Assembly (NCBI RefSeq): GCF_000429465.1
Contig: NZ_KE386906.1
Span: forward strand, 248,001-312,000
DNA: 64,000 bases
Direction of reading: 5' to 3'
Origin: Algoriphagus vanfongensis DSM 17529
GTDB taxonomy: Bacteria > Bacteroidota > Bacteroidia > Cytophagales > Cyclobacteriaceae
In this document: positions 1 through 7,436 of the stretch, in pieces
Layout of the letters: the number at the start of each line of letters is the position of its first letter
Position numbering within the stretch: the first letter of the stretch is position 1
Notes under the pieces: generated by a model
Databases searched by the model: none
Told to the model about the DNA's origin: nothing
Seen by the model: only the letters and a program-made list of their open reading frames with translations
Position numbers and translations under genes: made by a program

Positions 1-308
1 TCCCGTGAGTCAGAATACATTTCTTCCACAAAGATATCGACTGAAACCTGCATGCTAGTTTTGCCTACCTGAGATACTTTTCCCACCAATTCTATTATAG
101 TTCCTGCTGGAATGGGATGTGTGAAATCGATTCGATTGGAAGAGACCGTAACTACTCTTTTTCTGGAAAACCGTGTGGCAGTAATGAACGCAACTTCATC
201 CATGAGTTGCATGGCTGTCCCTCCAAATAGCGTATCATAGTGATTGGTAGTACTAGGAAATACTGCCTTGAATATTCGTGTGATGGATTGCTGGATTTTA
301 TCTTCCAT
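1..308 (-). CDS. acyl-CoA thioesterase, YciA-like hotdog protein (partial)
   Basis: The gene begins with ATG at 308 and runs off the left edge after about 102 codons, so its C-terminus is missing. The visible part is a single hotdog domain of the YciA/acyl-CoA hydrolase group. It has the typical early motif FGGTAMQLMDEVAF (residues about 28-41), which covers the catalytic Asp/Glu region, and a later strand ending in GKVSQVGKTSMQV. Such enzymes hydrolyse acyl-CoAs in the cytoplasm and help control the CoA pool. Only 3 nt separate the upstream PAS gene stop from this start, so the two are probably one transcript. Substrate range cannot be read from the sequence. Confidence 0.85.
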   Translation of the reverse strand, partial: MEDKIQQSITRIFKAVFPSTTNHYDTLFGGTAMQLMDEVAFITATRFSRKRVVTVSSNRIDFTHPIPAGTIIELVGKVSQVGKTSMQVSVDIFVEEMYSDSR

Positions 309-311
309 AGT

Positions 312-836
312 TTAGATGCTTGATTCGACGGCTAAAAAGTGGGTGACTTGTTGGTTTTCTCTGTGAAGTGGGATGATTCGAATGTGACAGAGATATTCTG
401 TTCCGTCTTTTTTATAGTTGATAAGGGCGGTTTCAAGTCCCTTTAGGTTAGAAATAGCCTTTTTGATTTTCCTTTTTGTCGAGGGCTCGGTCTTAGCGCC
501 TTGAAGCAAAGATGGTTTAAGGCCTATGACTTCTGCAGGTTTATATCCGGTCATTCGCTCAAATCCAATGCTCGCCCAAAGTATTTTTTGGTTCAGATCC
601 GTGACGACCAGCGCATCGAATTTTGATTTTACAAGTGTTGCCGTATCAAAACTCCATTGATATTCTTGGCTGAGTGATTTGAGTTTTCGCAGGGATTCTA
701 TCTTTTCTTCTTTCAAAGTCATGGATATCATATCCCATGCTAGCAATGGATGGCGACACGTCTTTGCGCTCTTTTGCTTTTGTAAGCTGTCTGGTAAATC
801 ATTGAGGTTTTCCAAGACAATATCTAAACTCATCAT
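312..836 (-). CDS. PAS (LOV-like) single-domain protein
   Basis: This 174-residue cytoplasmic protein has one C-terminal PAS domain (about residues 70-174) after a helical, Lys-rich leader. The PAS closely follows the LOV pattern: VVTDLNQKI, FERMTGY, then GLKPSLLQG where flavin LOV domains have G-x-N-C-R-F-L-Q, and later NYKKDGT and THFLAV. The adduct-forming Cys is Pro and the terminal flavin-contacting Gln is Glu, so light sensing by the usual chemistry is not expected. No kinase, HTH or GGDEF output is attached. The frame is open up to 929, but that extension overlaps the metE remnant in another frame and is not PAS-like; I start at the tandem ATGs at 836/833. It lies downstream of a cobalamin riboswitch. 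Confidence 0.75.
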   Translation of the reverse strand: MMSLDIVLENLNDLPDSLQKQKSAKTCRHPLLAWDMISMTLKEEKIESLRKLKSLSQEYQWSFDTATLVKSKFDALVVTDLNQKILWASIGFERMTGYKPAEVIGLKPSLLQGAKTEPSTKRKIKKAISNLKGLETALINYKKDGTEYLCHIRIIPLHRENQQVTHFLAVESSI

Positions 837-852
837 GCTTTTGATTTTAAGG

Positions 853-990
853 TTAGTATGCCGCACGGGTTTTTCTGCCCTCGATGAGTAATTGCTGGAG
901 ACTGATCTGATCGGACCAGTAGGACTCACAGGCTTTTTTCAGTTGTCGGTGGCTACCAATTCGCGGATAGCCGAGGTTGTGCGTCAGCAT
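853..990 (-). pseudogene. metE: metE remnant: first 45 codons of cobalamin-independent methionine synthase
   Basis: An ATG at 990 opens a 45-codon frame that ends with TAA at 855-853. Its translation matches the N-terminus of MetE, including LGYPRIG, LKKACESYW and EGRKTRA, in the order and spacing of E. coli MetE (LGFPRVG, LKKAQESYW, RELRA). Full MetE is about 750-770 residues and the match stops where the family has RAxxW, so more than 90 per cent of the enzyme is absent, including the catalytic zinc domain. The PAS gene starts 16 nt beyond the stop. A cobalamin riboswitch, a usual controller of metE, lies 161 nt upstream. The parsimonious reading is an internal deletion that left the regulated 5' end. 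A retained leader peptide is possible. Confidence 0.85.
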
Positions 991-1151
991 AGTTTTGCTT
1001 GTTAAATGAAGAATTATTTAAAATTCTTGATCATCTAATCGCTATGCTTTCGGAGCTTAAAAATCAGGAATAGACACACTAATCCCGTGAAGAGTGGGAG
1101 AGGGAGTACATGGCCTGACATCTACTTCAGATCGCGAAAGCAATGTCAATG

Positions 1152-1344
1152 CGTTGTAGGCAAGTCTCCTGACTCTCCTGACTTTTACCGCCTTCTCAAG
1201 CTGTACCGATCACTATCGGTTCTGCTCAATGGCATGATTGGTAAAAGCTGATACCGGATTTTCCGGCACAGGATCACAGTTGCGCGACAGTCCATGATTT
1301 GCACATGGTTCCTTATTAATTCCCCTTAGAGGAAACCTTCAACG
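1152..1344 (-). promoter_or_regulatory. cobalamin (B12) riboswitch
   Basis: Read on the minus strand, the segment carries the conserved elements of the AdoCbl riboswitch. A closing stem is formed by 1336-1344 with 1152-1160 (one mismatch). The core contains GTGCAAATCATGG and GACTGTCGCGCAACTGTGA, then GCCATTG, and finally the B12 box AGTCAGGAGACTTGCC at 1174-1159. A peripheral hairpin (ACCGAT-loop-ATCGGT) sits near 1206-1221. These riboswitches repress downstream genes when cobalamin is plentiful; here the downstream items are the metE remnant, the PAS gene and a thioesterase. The B12 box is preceded by an exact 9-nt tandem copy of itself (1165-1173 and 1174-1182). Confidence 0.92.
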
Positions 1345-1460
1345 GCTATGAATAAATCAGATTCAAAAGAACGAGGCGCTAAAGTAAGAAGAATACTCTT
1401 TATCTCTTTCATAAAAACTAATTCTATGAGAGATTGTTTGGTGAAGCAGGCTATTGCATG

Positions 1461-1486
1461 AAAAAAGCCCCGGTTTTCACCGAGGC
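1461..1486 (-). terminator. Rho-independent terminator of the secreted-protein operon
   Basis: On the minus strand an 8-bp stem (1479-1486 with 1467-1474, one G:U pair) closes a GAAA loop and is followed by six U residues (1466-1461). It lies about 28 nt past the stop of the gene ending at 1514 and also insulates the riboswitch from read-through. Confidence 0.85.
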
Positions 1487-1513
1487 TTCATAATGGACAA
1501 TAAAATCAAAAAA

Positions 1514-1903
1514 TTAAAATGCCAATGCAGCAAGGCCGAGCTTGGATTTCAGGGGATTGATTCCCTTAAGTACTTTTCCAGAATATTTTTTGAATAAATC
1601 ACTTCCGAGTAGATCTGTCAAAAACTTGGTTCTGCTGTTTTTGAGCCCTAAAATACTGGCTTTTTTATCATCATCAGAAGCACTGCTCCCGGTGATTTTC
1701 ATCAGGTCGTCGACAAAGCTCTTGTTGTTTGTCTTAAGTTTGCTAGTCTGATCTGCGGTCAGATCCAGGCCGCTGGTGTCATCCAAAATGCCGAGTACCT
1801 GAGAGGACAGATCGAGCTTGGGGACTTTGAGACCTTGTGCATTGGCGGCAGTACCGATCAGAAAAAACACTCCTAATAGAGCGAAGATTTTTAGATTTTT
1901 CAT
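1514..1903 (-). CDS. secreted hypothetical protein, paralogue A
   Basis: A 129-residue protein with a clear SPI signal peptide (positively charged start, hydrophobic core, cleavage after ANA-Q near residue 22). The mature part is small, helical and rich in Lys, Asp and Ser, with no motif I recognise. It aligns along its whole length with the gene just upstream (1900-2292): both have a LxLSxxQ-like stretch followed by a Lys-rich helix, a SxSDxxKKxSIL segment and a basic C-terminus. The ATG overlaps the upstream stop (ATGA), so the two are translationally coupled. The terminator at 1461-1486 ends the unit. Likely periplasmic or exported; function unknown. Confidence 0.8.
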   Translation of the reverse strand: MKNLKIFALLGVFFLIGTAANAQGLKVPKLDLSSQVLGILDDTSGLDLTADQTSKLKTNNKSFVDDLMKITGSSASDDDKKASILGLKNSRTKFLTDLLGSDLFKKYSGKVLKGINPLKSKLGLAALAF

Positions 1904-2292
1904 AGAATGAATGTAGCTAGTTTATACTTGGTTTTAAATGGTCTGATTTTCTTTTTGACGCTTTTTTTGTAAGATTTTGCTTTGTCCTCACCGAGGATTT
2001 TCTCAAATGCAGAGGATTGTTTTTTACCGAGATTGAGAATGGACTTTTTCTTTTCTTCATCCGAATCCGATCCTCCGGCTATTTTGAGCACATCATTGAG
2101 GAAACTCTCATTGGATTGTTTCAGTTCTGATTTTTGGGAATCTGAGAGGGAAACGTCAGACCCGGGAGTCAAGGCCCCCAACATGTCTTTTTTGAAATCC
2201 GGAGATGGAAGAGAGATTTTTTGTGCATTTGCATGCGACACGAATCCTAATCCCAAAAAGAAAATAACTGCTAGTGATAAGATGTTTTTCAT
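1900..2292 (-). CDS. secreted hypothetical protein, paralogue B
   Basis: A 130-residue exported protein with a signal peptide ending near HANAQ (about residue 24). The mature region is about 105 residues, helical, strongly charged and very Lys-rich toward the C-terminus (KKSVKKKIRPFK). It is a tandem paralogue of the next gene, sharing the SDSDEEKKKSIL segment and overall layout, so the pair arose by local duplication. It starts 7 nt after the DUF937-like gene and overlaps its paralogue by 4 nt. No enzymatic motif is visible. The basic tail could bind polyanions such as LPS or nucleic acid, but that is only inference. Confidence 0.8.
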   Translation of the reverse strand: MKNILSLAVIFFLGLGFVSHANAQKISLPSPDFKKDMLGALTPGSDVSLSDSQKSELKQSNESFLNDVLKIAGGSDSDEEKKKSILNLGKKQSSAFEKILGEDKAKSYKKSVKKKIRPFKTKYKLATFIL

Positions 2293-2299
2293 AGCTTTA

Positions 2300-2806
2300 T
2301 TACTTAAATAGTCCTTTGCCTAAATCCATCAATCCTCCAAGATCCATTCCGCCTTTCCCTCCGGAATTTCCTCCGAGTAGCCCACCCAGAAGATCCGCAG
2401 CGCCTGAGGAGTTTCCTTTGCCAGAAAGGGCATCCGCTACTGAATTCATGATGTCATTGTTTGCGCCGGGAGCTTGATCCACCTTTTTATTGAAAAAATT
2501 CATCAGCAAAGGGAGAACAGTCATAGCCAAACTCAGAGCTTGCTCTTTGCTGATGCCCAATTTGTCCATCAATCCAGATGAGAGATCTCCAGCAAGATTA
2601 TTGACCACCGGGCTATCATGCTGTGTCTCACTTCCTGAAAACATCTCTTTGATCGCAGAAAGATCTCCATTCGAAGCTTTGTTTTGAAGGAGGGATGCCA
2701 AAGTCTCTTCGATTGCATCCGCAGTGCCGGGGCCTTCGCTCATCCCCGAATTTCTAAGAACCTCTTTGAGAGGTCCATCTGCCATTTTTAAAAGTTGATC
2801 AATCAT
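2300..2806 (-). CDS. DUF937-like protein
   Basis: A 168-residue protein without signal peptide. The N-terminal half resembles DUF937/YidB-type proteins (MIDQLLKMADGPLKE start, a helix containing MDKLGISKEQALSLAMTVLPLLMNFF). The C-terminal third is a Gly/Leu/Asp-rich low-complexity tail (repeated GGLLGG and GGLMDLG). These proteins are common and poorly characterised. It heads an operon with two small secreted paralogues, which hints at a shared envelope or stress role, but the sequence does not show one. Family assignment is from memory of the pattern. Confidence 0.65.
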   Translation of the reverse strand: MIDQLLKMADGPLKEVLRNSGMSEGPGTADAIEETLASLLQNKASNGDLSAIKEMFSGSETQHDSPVVNNLAGDLSSGLMDKLGISKEQALSLAMTVLPLLMNFFNKKVDQAPGANNDIMNSVADALSGKGNSSGAADLLGGLLGGNSGGKGGMDLGGLMDLGKGLFK

Positions 2807-2907
2807 GATTTTATTAAATTATTTAGACTTTAAGTTTGTCATTTTGGTTAGCTAATCCTAATTAATTCAACTTTATCTGGGTTTGTTTCTAATAGGGTTT
2901 ACAATAA

Positions 2908-4458
2908 TTAATCAGCTCCAAAAACCTCCTGAATAGCTTCCAAGTAGTCATAGCCATGACCTTCGGTTGGTTCGATGTAGTTGCCTTCTAGGTACTCGTT
3001 CCAGCAGCAAACCATGACAGTGTTTCCATTGTTGGGTCTGTATTTGCGAGAAGATTCCATGGCATCGCGGAGCATGGCGGAAAAAGACTTTTTGTCGCTG
3101 TGCACGAGGTCTTTGTAAGGCTCAGAAGGAAAACCAGTCTGCTGCGGCCAAGTGCCTCCCGCAGGGCGCATATCCCAACCCATAGCCACTGGGACCTGAT
3201 ATTCAAATTGCGGATCTGATTTGAATTTTTCTCCCCACATATTCCAGTGACTTCGGTACGTCTCACGCATATCTGCAAAGGATCGATTGTCCTTTTCCAT
3301 GAAATTATGATAGATGTAAGTGGTCATGCCTTCAAAGCCCATGCTTTTGAGCCGAGGTACATATTCTTGAAGTAGCAGTCTTTTCTGATACTCGCCTCCT
3401 TCCCACGGTCGAGCTGGATTATTTGCTTTCCAAACTGTCGGGAGTCCATACATCCTCTCTCTCTCCAGCATGGGACCTGCCATGACAGCGATGAATTTGA
3501 TTCCTGGAAAGCCTTGTTCTTTTGCTATTTTTTGGGACAAATCGAGGAGGTCATTGAGTTTCAACCCATAGTATGCTGCTCTTGATTCTGAGTCCTGAGG
3601 AAAGTAGAAATAAACGATAGGTCTCCCATCTTTGTCTTTGAGGTAATCTTTTCTATTGAAATAGGAATCTGTCCACTGCCGGGTGATTTTCTCATGAACT
3701 TGAAGATAAAGTGCTTTGTCAGGTTTTTCTCCTTCGTAGTTGGCCTTACGGGCCATTTCATCCGGAGAGCCGATTTTGAGCCAAGCCATCCACCGCTCAT
3801 GACTATCGTCGCACCAGTTGATTGCCCATTTCATATGTTCTTTTTCTGGCAATTGGGAATTAACCTCCAGTAAGACTTTCAGTTGCTCATTCCATTCTTC
3901 CAGACCAGGGACAGCCACCCTGCCATCTCTTTGGGTATCTATTTTCCAACCTTTGGGGTAGTAGATCTTGGACTGAGGGCCAAAATATAAATGGTAGTAG
4001 TAATTTCTGCCATAAAACCAGTCGTAGGCAAAAAAGTCAATCCCATACTTTTTCATCAGCTGCAGCTGCTTTTTGAGTACTTCCGGGTCATCTCTTTTAT
4101 AAAATCCCTTTAATTCTTTTACTGGTTTTCTATCCAAGTAAGGGCCTTCGTATGGGTAGCGCTTGTTGTAAACTCTTCCTTTTGGTCCCCAGGTCGCAGT
4201 GTTTGTCAGGTGAGCACAATTGGCTGGATCCTGTAGGCAAGACCAGAAACTATCCTTGTCTACATTGGGATCAGGATCGGTGTCCCAAGAAGGCATGTAA
4301 TAGACCCCTACCAGTTCGTCTTGGGGAGGTTGTGCAGCTGTGGGTGCATCTACTGAGAATATACCCAATGAGGCTGATTGCTGCGAAGTCTGAGTGGGCT
4401 GACAGGCAAAAAGTGAGATCAGGCAAACACTCGTAAAAAGGGAAAGTAGCTTTTTCAT
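2908..4458 (-). CDS. lipoprotein with GH99-like / WbsX domain
   Basis: The protein is 516 residues when started at the ATG at 4458, which puts a lipoprotein signal first (MKKLLSLF..SLFAC, lipobox Cys at about 19). The remainder is a TIM-barrel-type domain of the GH99-like/WbsX group: VGVYYMPSW near the start, LMKKYGIDFFAYDWFYG (about 150), WAINWCD, and the C-terminal CCWNEYLEGNYIEPTEG signature. Relatives are putative glycoside hydrolases or glycan-processing proteins; the substrate is unknown. The SPII signal places it on the periplasmic or outer surface. The open frame extends to 4503 into the GNAT gene, but that extension would bury the signal peptide. Confidence 0.8.
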   Translation of the reverse strand: MKKLLSLFTSVCLISLFACQPTQTSQQSASLGIFSVDAPTAAQPPQDELVGVYYMPSWDTDPDPNVDKDSFWSCLQDPANCAHLTNTATWGPKGRVYNKRYPYEGPYLDRKPVKELKGFYKRDDPEVLKKQLQLMKKYGIDFFAYDWFYGRNYYYHLYFGPQSKIYYPKGWKIDTQRDGRVAVPGLEEWNEQLKVLLEVNSQLPEKEHMKWAINWCDDSHERWMAWLKIGSPDEMARKANYEGEKPDKALYLQVHEKITRQWTDSYFNRKDYLKDKDGRPIVYFYFPQDSESRAAYYGLKLNDLLDLSQKIAKEQGFPGIKFIAVMAGPMLERERMYGLPTVWKANNPARPWEGGEYQKRLLLQEYVPRLKSMGFEGMTTYIYHNFMEKDNRSFADMRETYRSHWNMWGEKFKSDPQFEYQVPVAMGWDMRPAGGTWPQQTGFPSEPYKDLVHSDKKSFSAMLRDAMESSRKYRPNNGNTVMVCCWNEYLEGNYIEPTEGHGYDYLEAIQEVFGAD

Positions 4459-4499
4459 GGCTCTTTTTTTTAAAAATAAGGAGGAGAACGTAGATTTCC

Positions 4500-5051
4500 T
4501 CAAATCGGATTGATTTCCTTTTTGAGGATATGGATTTGTCTATATTCTTGCTTGAGAAGGTCAAAGGGTAAAATGTAGCTATAGGTGTGCTTAAAGCCAT
4601 TTTTGATATAAAATCTCATAGCCTGTGGCTTGCAGTCCATAGCCTCTAGCCAGATCCAGTCCAATTTTTCAAGCCTAGCGACATCTTCAATATGCCTCAT
4701 CAAATGAGCTGCGATTCCCTGGCCTTGGGCTTTTGCAGCTAGGTAGAGTCTATGAAGTTTCATGGCATTTGGGATTTCTATTTCTCTCGGAGAAAAAGGA
4801 AAGTCGTATTTTAATATTCCTACTTTCTCTCCCAGATGAATCACAAAAAAATAATGACTGCGATTTCGACCAAGTTCTTTTAGAATATTGGCTTCATTGT
4901 AGATCAGGTCCACATACCAGTTGCCTCCGTCCTCCCAATATTCCGAATAGGCATCTTTGTAAATGAAATCCATGAGTTGCCTGAGTTCTTGCCATTGACT
5001 TGCTTGCACTGATATCAGTTCGAGACTGTCTGTGAGTTTGATTTTTTCCAT
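4500..5051 (-). CDS. GNAT family N-acetyltransferase
   Basis: A 183-residue cytoplasmic protein with one GNAT fold. Motif A is clear, KAQGQGIAAHLM (about residues 104-115), forming the acetyl-CoA pyrophosphate loop. Motif B follows with WIWLEAMDCKPQAMRFYIKNGF-like spacing near 134-155. The acceptor is unknown; the closest general type is a diamine/aminoglycoside-like or protein N-acetyltransferase. It starts just downstream of the transketolase terminator and ends 41 nt before the WbsX lipoprotein start, so it may share that transcript. Confidence 0.85.
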   Translation of the reverse strand: MEKIKLTDSLELISVQASQWQELRQLMDFIYKDAYSEYWEDGGNWYVDLIYNEANILKELGRNRSHYFFVIHLGEKVGILKYDFPFSPREIEIPNAMKLHRLYLAAKAQGQGIAAHLMRHIEDVARLEKLDWIWLEAMDCKPQAMRFYIKNGFKHTYSYILPFDLLKQEYRQIHILKKEINPI

Positions 5052-5060
5052 AGCAAACTA

Positions 5061-5092
5061 AAAAACCGCAAACTCGAAAGCTTGCGGTTTTT
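5061..5092 (-). terminator. terminator after the transketolase genes
   Basis: A perfect inverted repeat (5061-5071 with 5082-5092; core CCGCAA/TTGCGG) is flanked by A and T runs on both sides. It lies 22 nt beyond the stop at 5115 and just before the GNAT start at 5051, so it separates the two minus-strand units. Confidence 0.85.
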
Positions 5093-5114
5093 AAATTAAT
5101 TAGTCCTAAAGTGC

Positions 5115-6077
5115 TTATTTTCTCTCCAAAGCTCTTTTCGCAGCTTTGACAATGTTTTCTGCATTCAATCCGTATTTCTCGAGCAACTGGGTAGGTGCTC
5201 CAGACTCCCCAAAGCTGTCATTGACACCGACATACTCCAGCGGCGCAGGATTGTGGCGGATCAAAGTCTGAGCCACACTATCTCCCAAACCTCCATTGAT
5301 CTGATGCTCTTCGGCAGTCACAGCACAGCCTGTTTTGGCGACTGATTCTAGAATAGCTTCTTCGTCCAAAGGTTTAATAGTATGGATGTTGATCACCTCA
5401 GCAGAGATGCCTTCCTCTCGTAGCATCGCTTCTGCTACCACCGCTTCCCATACCAAATGTCCAGTAGCGAAGATGGTCACATCTTTTCCGTCGATCATTT
5501 TCCAGGCTTTGCCGATTTCAAATTTCTGATCGGCAGGAGTGAAGATTGGCCAGCTTGGACGACCAAAACGCAAGTAAACCGGTCCTTCGTATTCTGCGAT
5601 AGCTAGAGTAGCTGCCTTGGTCTGGTTATAGTCACATGGGTTGATGACAGTCATGTGCGGGAGCATTTTCATCATGCCCAAGTCTTCCAAAATCTGGTGA
5701 GTGGCACCATCTTCTCCCAAAGTCAAGCCTGCGTGAGACGCACAGATTTTCACATTTTTGTTGGAATAAGCGACTGACTGACGGATCTGATCATAGACAC
5801 GTCCCGTGGCAAAGTTGGCAAAGGTACCTGCAAAAGGGATTTTTCCTCCCAAAGCCAAACCTGCGGAAAGTCCGATCATATTGGCTTCAGCAATCCCGGT
5901 TTGGAAAAATCTCTCAGGAAATTCTTTCTGGAAAGCTCCCATTTTCAAGGATCCGATCAAGTCAGCACATAGGCCGACAACATTTGGATTTTTGCGTCCA
6001 GCTTCCAAGAATCCGTCCCCAAATCCAGAACGGGTGTCTTTTTTCTCTGTATATGTGAATTTTAAGTCTAAGCTCAT
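5115..6077 (-). CDS. transketolase, C-terminal subunit
   Basis: A 320-residue protein matching the pyrimidine-binding and C-terminal domains of transketolase. FGDGFLEAGRKNPNVVGLCADL opens the Pyr domain, GIAEANMIGLSAGLALGG holds the conserved Glu that activates thiamine diphosphate, and CASHAGLTLGEDGATHQ is the substrate-binding His loop. The transketolase C domain runs from about residue 190. It must pair with the PP-domain subunit encoded immediately upstream (24 nt gap) to make the active enzyme of the non-oxidative pentose phosphate pathway. Split transketolases are a known natural form. A DXS-like role is less likely because the pair matches transketolase throughout. Confidence 0.9.
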   Translation of the reverse strand: MSLDLKFTYTEKKDTRSGFGDGFLEAGRKNPNVVGLCADLIGSLKMGAFQKEFPERFFQTGIAEANMIGLSAGLALGGKIPFAGTFANFATGRVYDQIRQSVAYSNKNVKICASHAGLTLGEDGATHQILEDLGMMKMLPHMTVINPCDYNQTKAATLAIAEYEGPVYLRFGRPSWPIFTPADQKFEIGKAWKMIDGKDVTIFATGHLVWEAVVAEAMLREEGISAEVINIHTIKPLDEEAILESVAKTGCAVTAEEHQINGGLGDSVAQTLIRHNPAPLEYVGVNDSFGESGAPTQLLEKYGLNAENIVKAAKRALERK

Positions 6078-6100
6078 TTCTTTTCTGTTAGTAGGGTGGA

Positions 6101-6952
6101 TTAATAGTCGCCTAGGGTTTCTTCCAATTGTCCCAAAGCATTGGCCAGCTGCTCGTCATTCGGAGGAGAACCGTGCCACTTGTGCGTACCTACCATGAAG
6201 TCCACACCATAGCCCATTTCGGTATAGAGTAGATTCAAGATCGGCTTGCCTTTTCCTGTGAGGGATTTCGCTTTTTCCAACCCTTCCAAAACAGCCTTCA
6301 AGTCATTGCCATCTTTGGTCTCGATCACTTCCCAGCCGAATGCTTCCCATTTTGCTTTTAGGTTTTTGAGATCCATTACTTTGTCAGTAGGACCGTCGAT
6401 CTGCTGACCATTGTAATCTACGGTAGCGATCAGATTGTCCACCCCGAAGTGAGCTCCATACATCGCAGCTTCCCAAACTTGTCCTTCCTGAAGCTCTCCA
6501 TCGCCCATCAAGACATAAACAAGGCTGTCGTCTTTATCGATTTTTTTGGCTTGAGCAGCTCCGATAGCCACTGAAAGCCCCTGTCCCAAAGATCCGGAAG
6601 CTACCCTGATACCCGGGAGGTGCTCATGAGTAGCCGGGTGGCCTTGTAGTCTAGAATTCAATTTTCTGAAAGTCTTCAACTCTTCCACCGGAAAATATCC
6701 AGAGCGTGCCAAGACGGAGTACCATCCTGCAGAAAGGTGACCATTGGAAAGGAAAAATAAGTCTTCTCCTTTGCCGTCCATCTGAAAATCTGGATTGTGG
6801 TGCAACTGATCAAAATACAGTGCGACAAAAAATTCGGCACAGCCCAACGGTGCACCTGGGTGACCGGATTGTACCGCATGTACCATTCTCAATACATCCC
6901 GTCTGAGCTGGGTACATATCTTCTGGAGTTGTTCAATAGGTTGTTTTTCCAT
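6101..6952 (-). CDS. transketolase, N-terminal subunit
   Basis: A 283-residue protein corresponding to the PP (thiamine diphosphate phosphate-binding) domain. It shows VQSGHPGAPLGCAE (about 25-38), the GQGLSVAIGAA loop, and the ThDP/Mg motif GDGELQEGQVWEAA followed by the YNGQQ metal-ligand Asn. It lacks the Pyr and C domains, which are in the next gene. It follows the bcp gene by 7 nt, so bcp, this gene and the C-terminal subunit read as one operon ending at the terminator at 5061-5092. The enzyme transfers C2 ketol units in the cytoplasm. Confidence 0.9.
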   Translation of the reverse strand: MEKQPIEQLQKICTQLRRDVLRMVHAVQSGHPGAPLGCAEFFVALYFDQLHHNPDFQMDGKGEDLFFLSNGHLSAGWYSVLARSGYFPVEELKTFRKLNSRLQGHPATHEHLPGIRVASGSLGQGLSVAIGAAQAKKIDKDDSLVYVLMGDGELQEGQVWEAAMYGAHFGVDNLIATVDYNGQQIDGPTDKVMDLKNLKAKWEAFGWEVIETKDGNDLKAVLEGLEKAKSLTGKGKPILNLLYTEMGYGVDFMVGTHKWHGSPPNDEQLANALGQLEETLGDY

Positions 6953-6959
6953 TGCGGAT

Positions 6960-7409
6960 TTATTTAAGAATTTGAGCAGTATGCTCTTTGGTTTTTACTT
7001 TAGCTATGATCTCTTCGATTTTTCCTTCTTCGTCAATGACAAAAGTAGATCGGGCTGTGCCCATGTATTTTCTGCCATACATTTGTTTTTCGACCCAGGT
7101 GCCATACAGATTGTGTACAGTGAGATCTGGATCAGCGATCAAAGAAAAGGGAAGCGATTGTTTTTCGATAAACTTTTGATGTGATTTTTCAGAATCGGAA
7201 CTGATCCCCAGTACGACATAGCCAGCTTTTTGGAGAGCTTCATAGTTATCTCTCAGATTGCAAGCTTGCGCTGTACATCCCGGTGTATTGTCTTTTGGGT
7301 AAAAATACAGGATGACTTTTTTTCCTTTAAAATCAGAAAGTTTGATGCTTTCTCCTGTTTCGATCTTCGCTTCAAAGTCGGGGGCCTGTTGGCCTACTTC
7401 TACTGCCAT
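6960..7409 (-). CDS. bcp: thioredoxin-dependent thiol peroxidase (peroxiredoxin Bcp)
   Basis: A 149-residue cytoplasmic peroxiredoxin of the BCP/PrxQ class. The fold begins GQQAPDFEAK, and the active site is YFYPKDNTPGCTAQACNLRD. The peroxidatic Cys is in PGCT and a resolving Cys lies five residues later, the usual PrxQ arrangement. The later TARSTFVIDEEGKI strand is also typical. It reduces peroxides using thioredoxin. Length is normal for the family. It lies 27 nt after the M23 peptidase stop and 7 nt before the transketolase subunit gene. Confidence 0.95.
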   Translation of the reverse strand: MAVEVGQQAPDFEAKIETGESIKLSDFKGKKVILYFYPKDNTPGCTAQACNLRDNYEALQKAGYVVLGISSDSEKSHQKFIEKQSLPFSLIADPDLTVHNLYGTWVEKQMYGRKYMGTARSTFVIDEEGKIEEIIAKVKTKEHTAQILK

Positions 7410-7436
7410 GATTGGTTATTTTCGTTCAAAATCGGT

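Noticed and set aside
837..929. Upstream extension of the PAS gene
   Set aside because: It overlaps the metE remnant in another frame and its 31 residues do not resemble PAS leaders.
5115..6952. Frameshifted transketolase
   Set aside because: Both parts have their own start and stop, a 23-nt gap and domain-sized lengths, which fits the known split enzyme.
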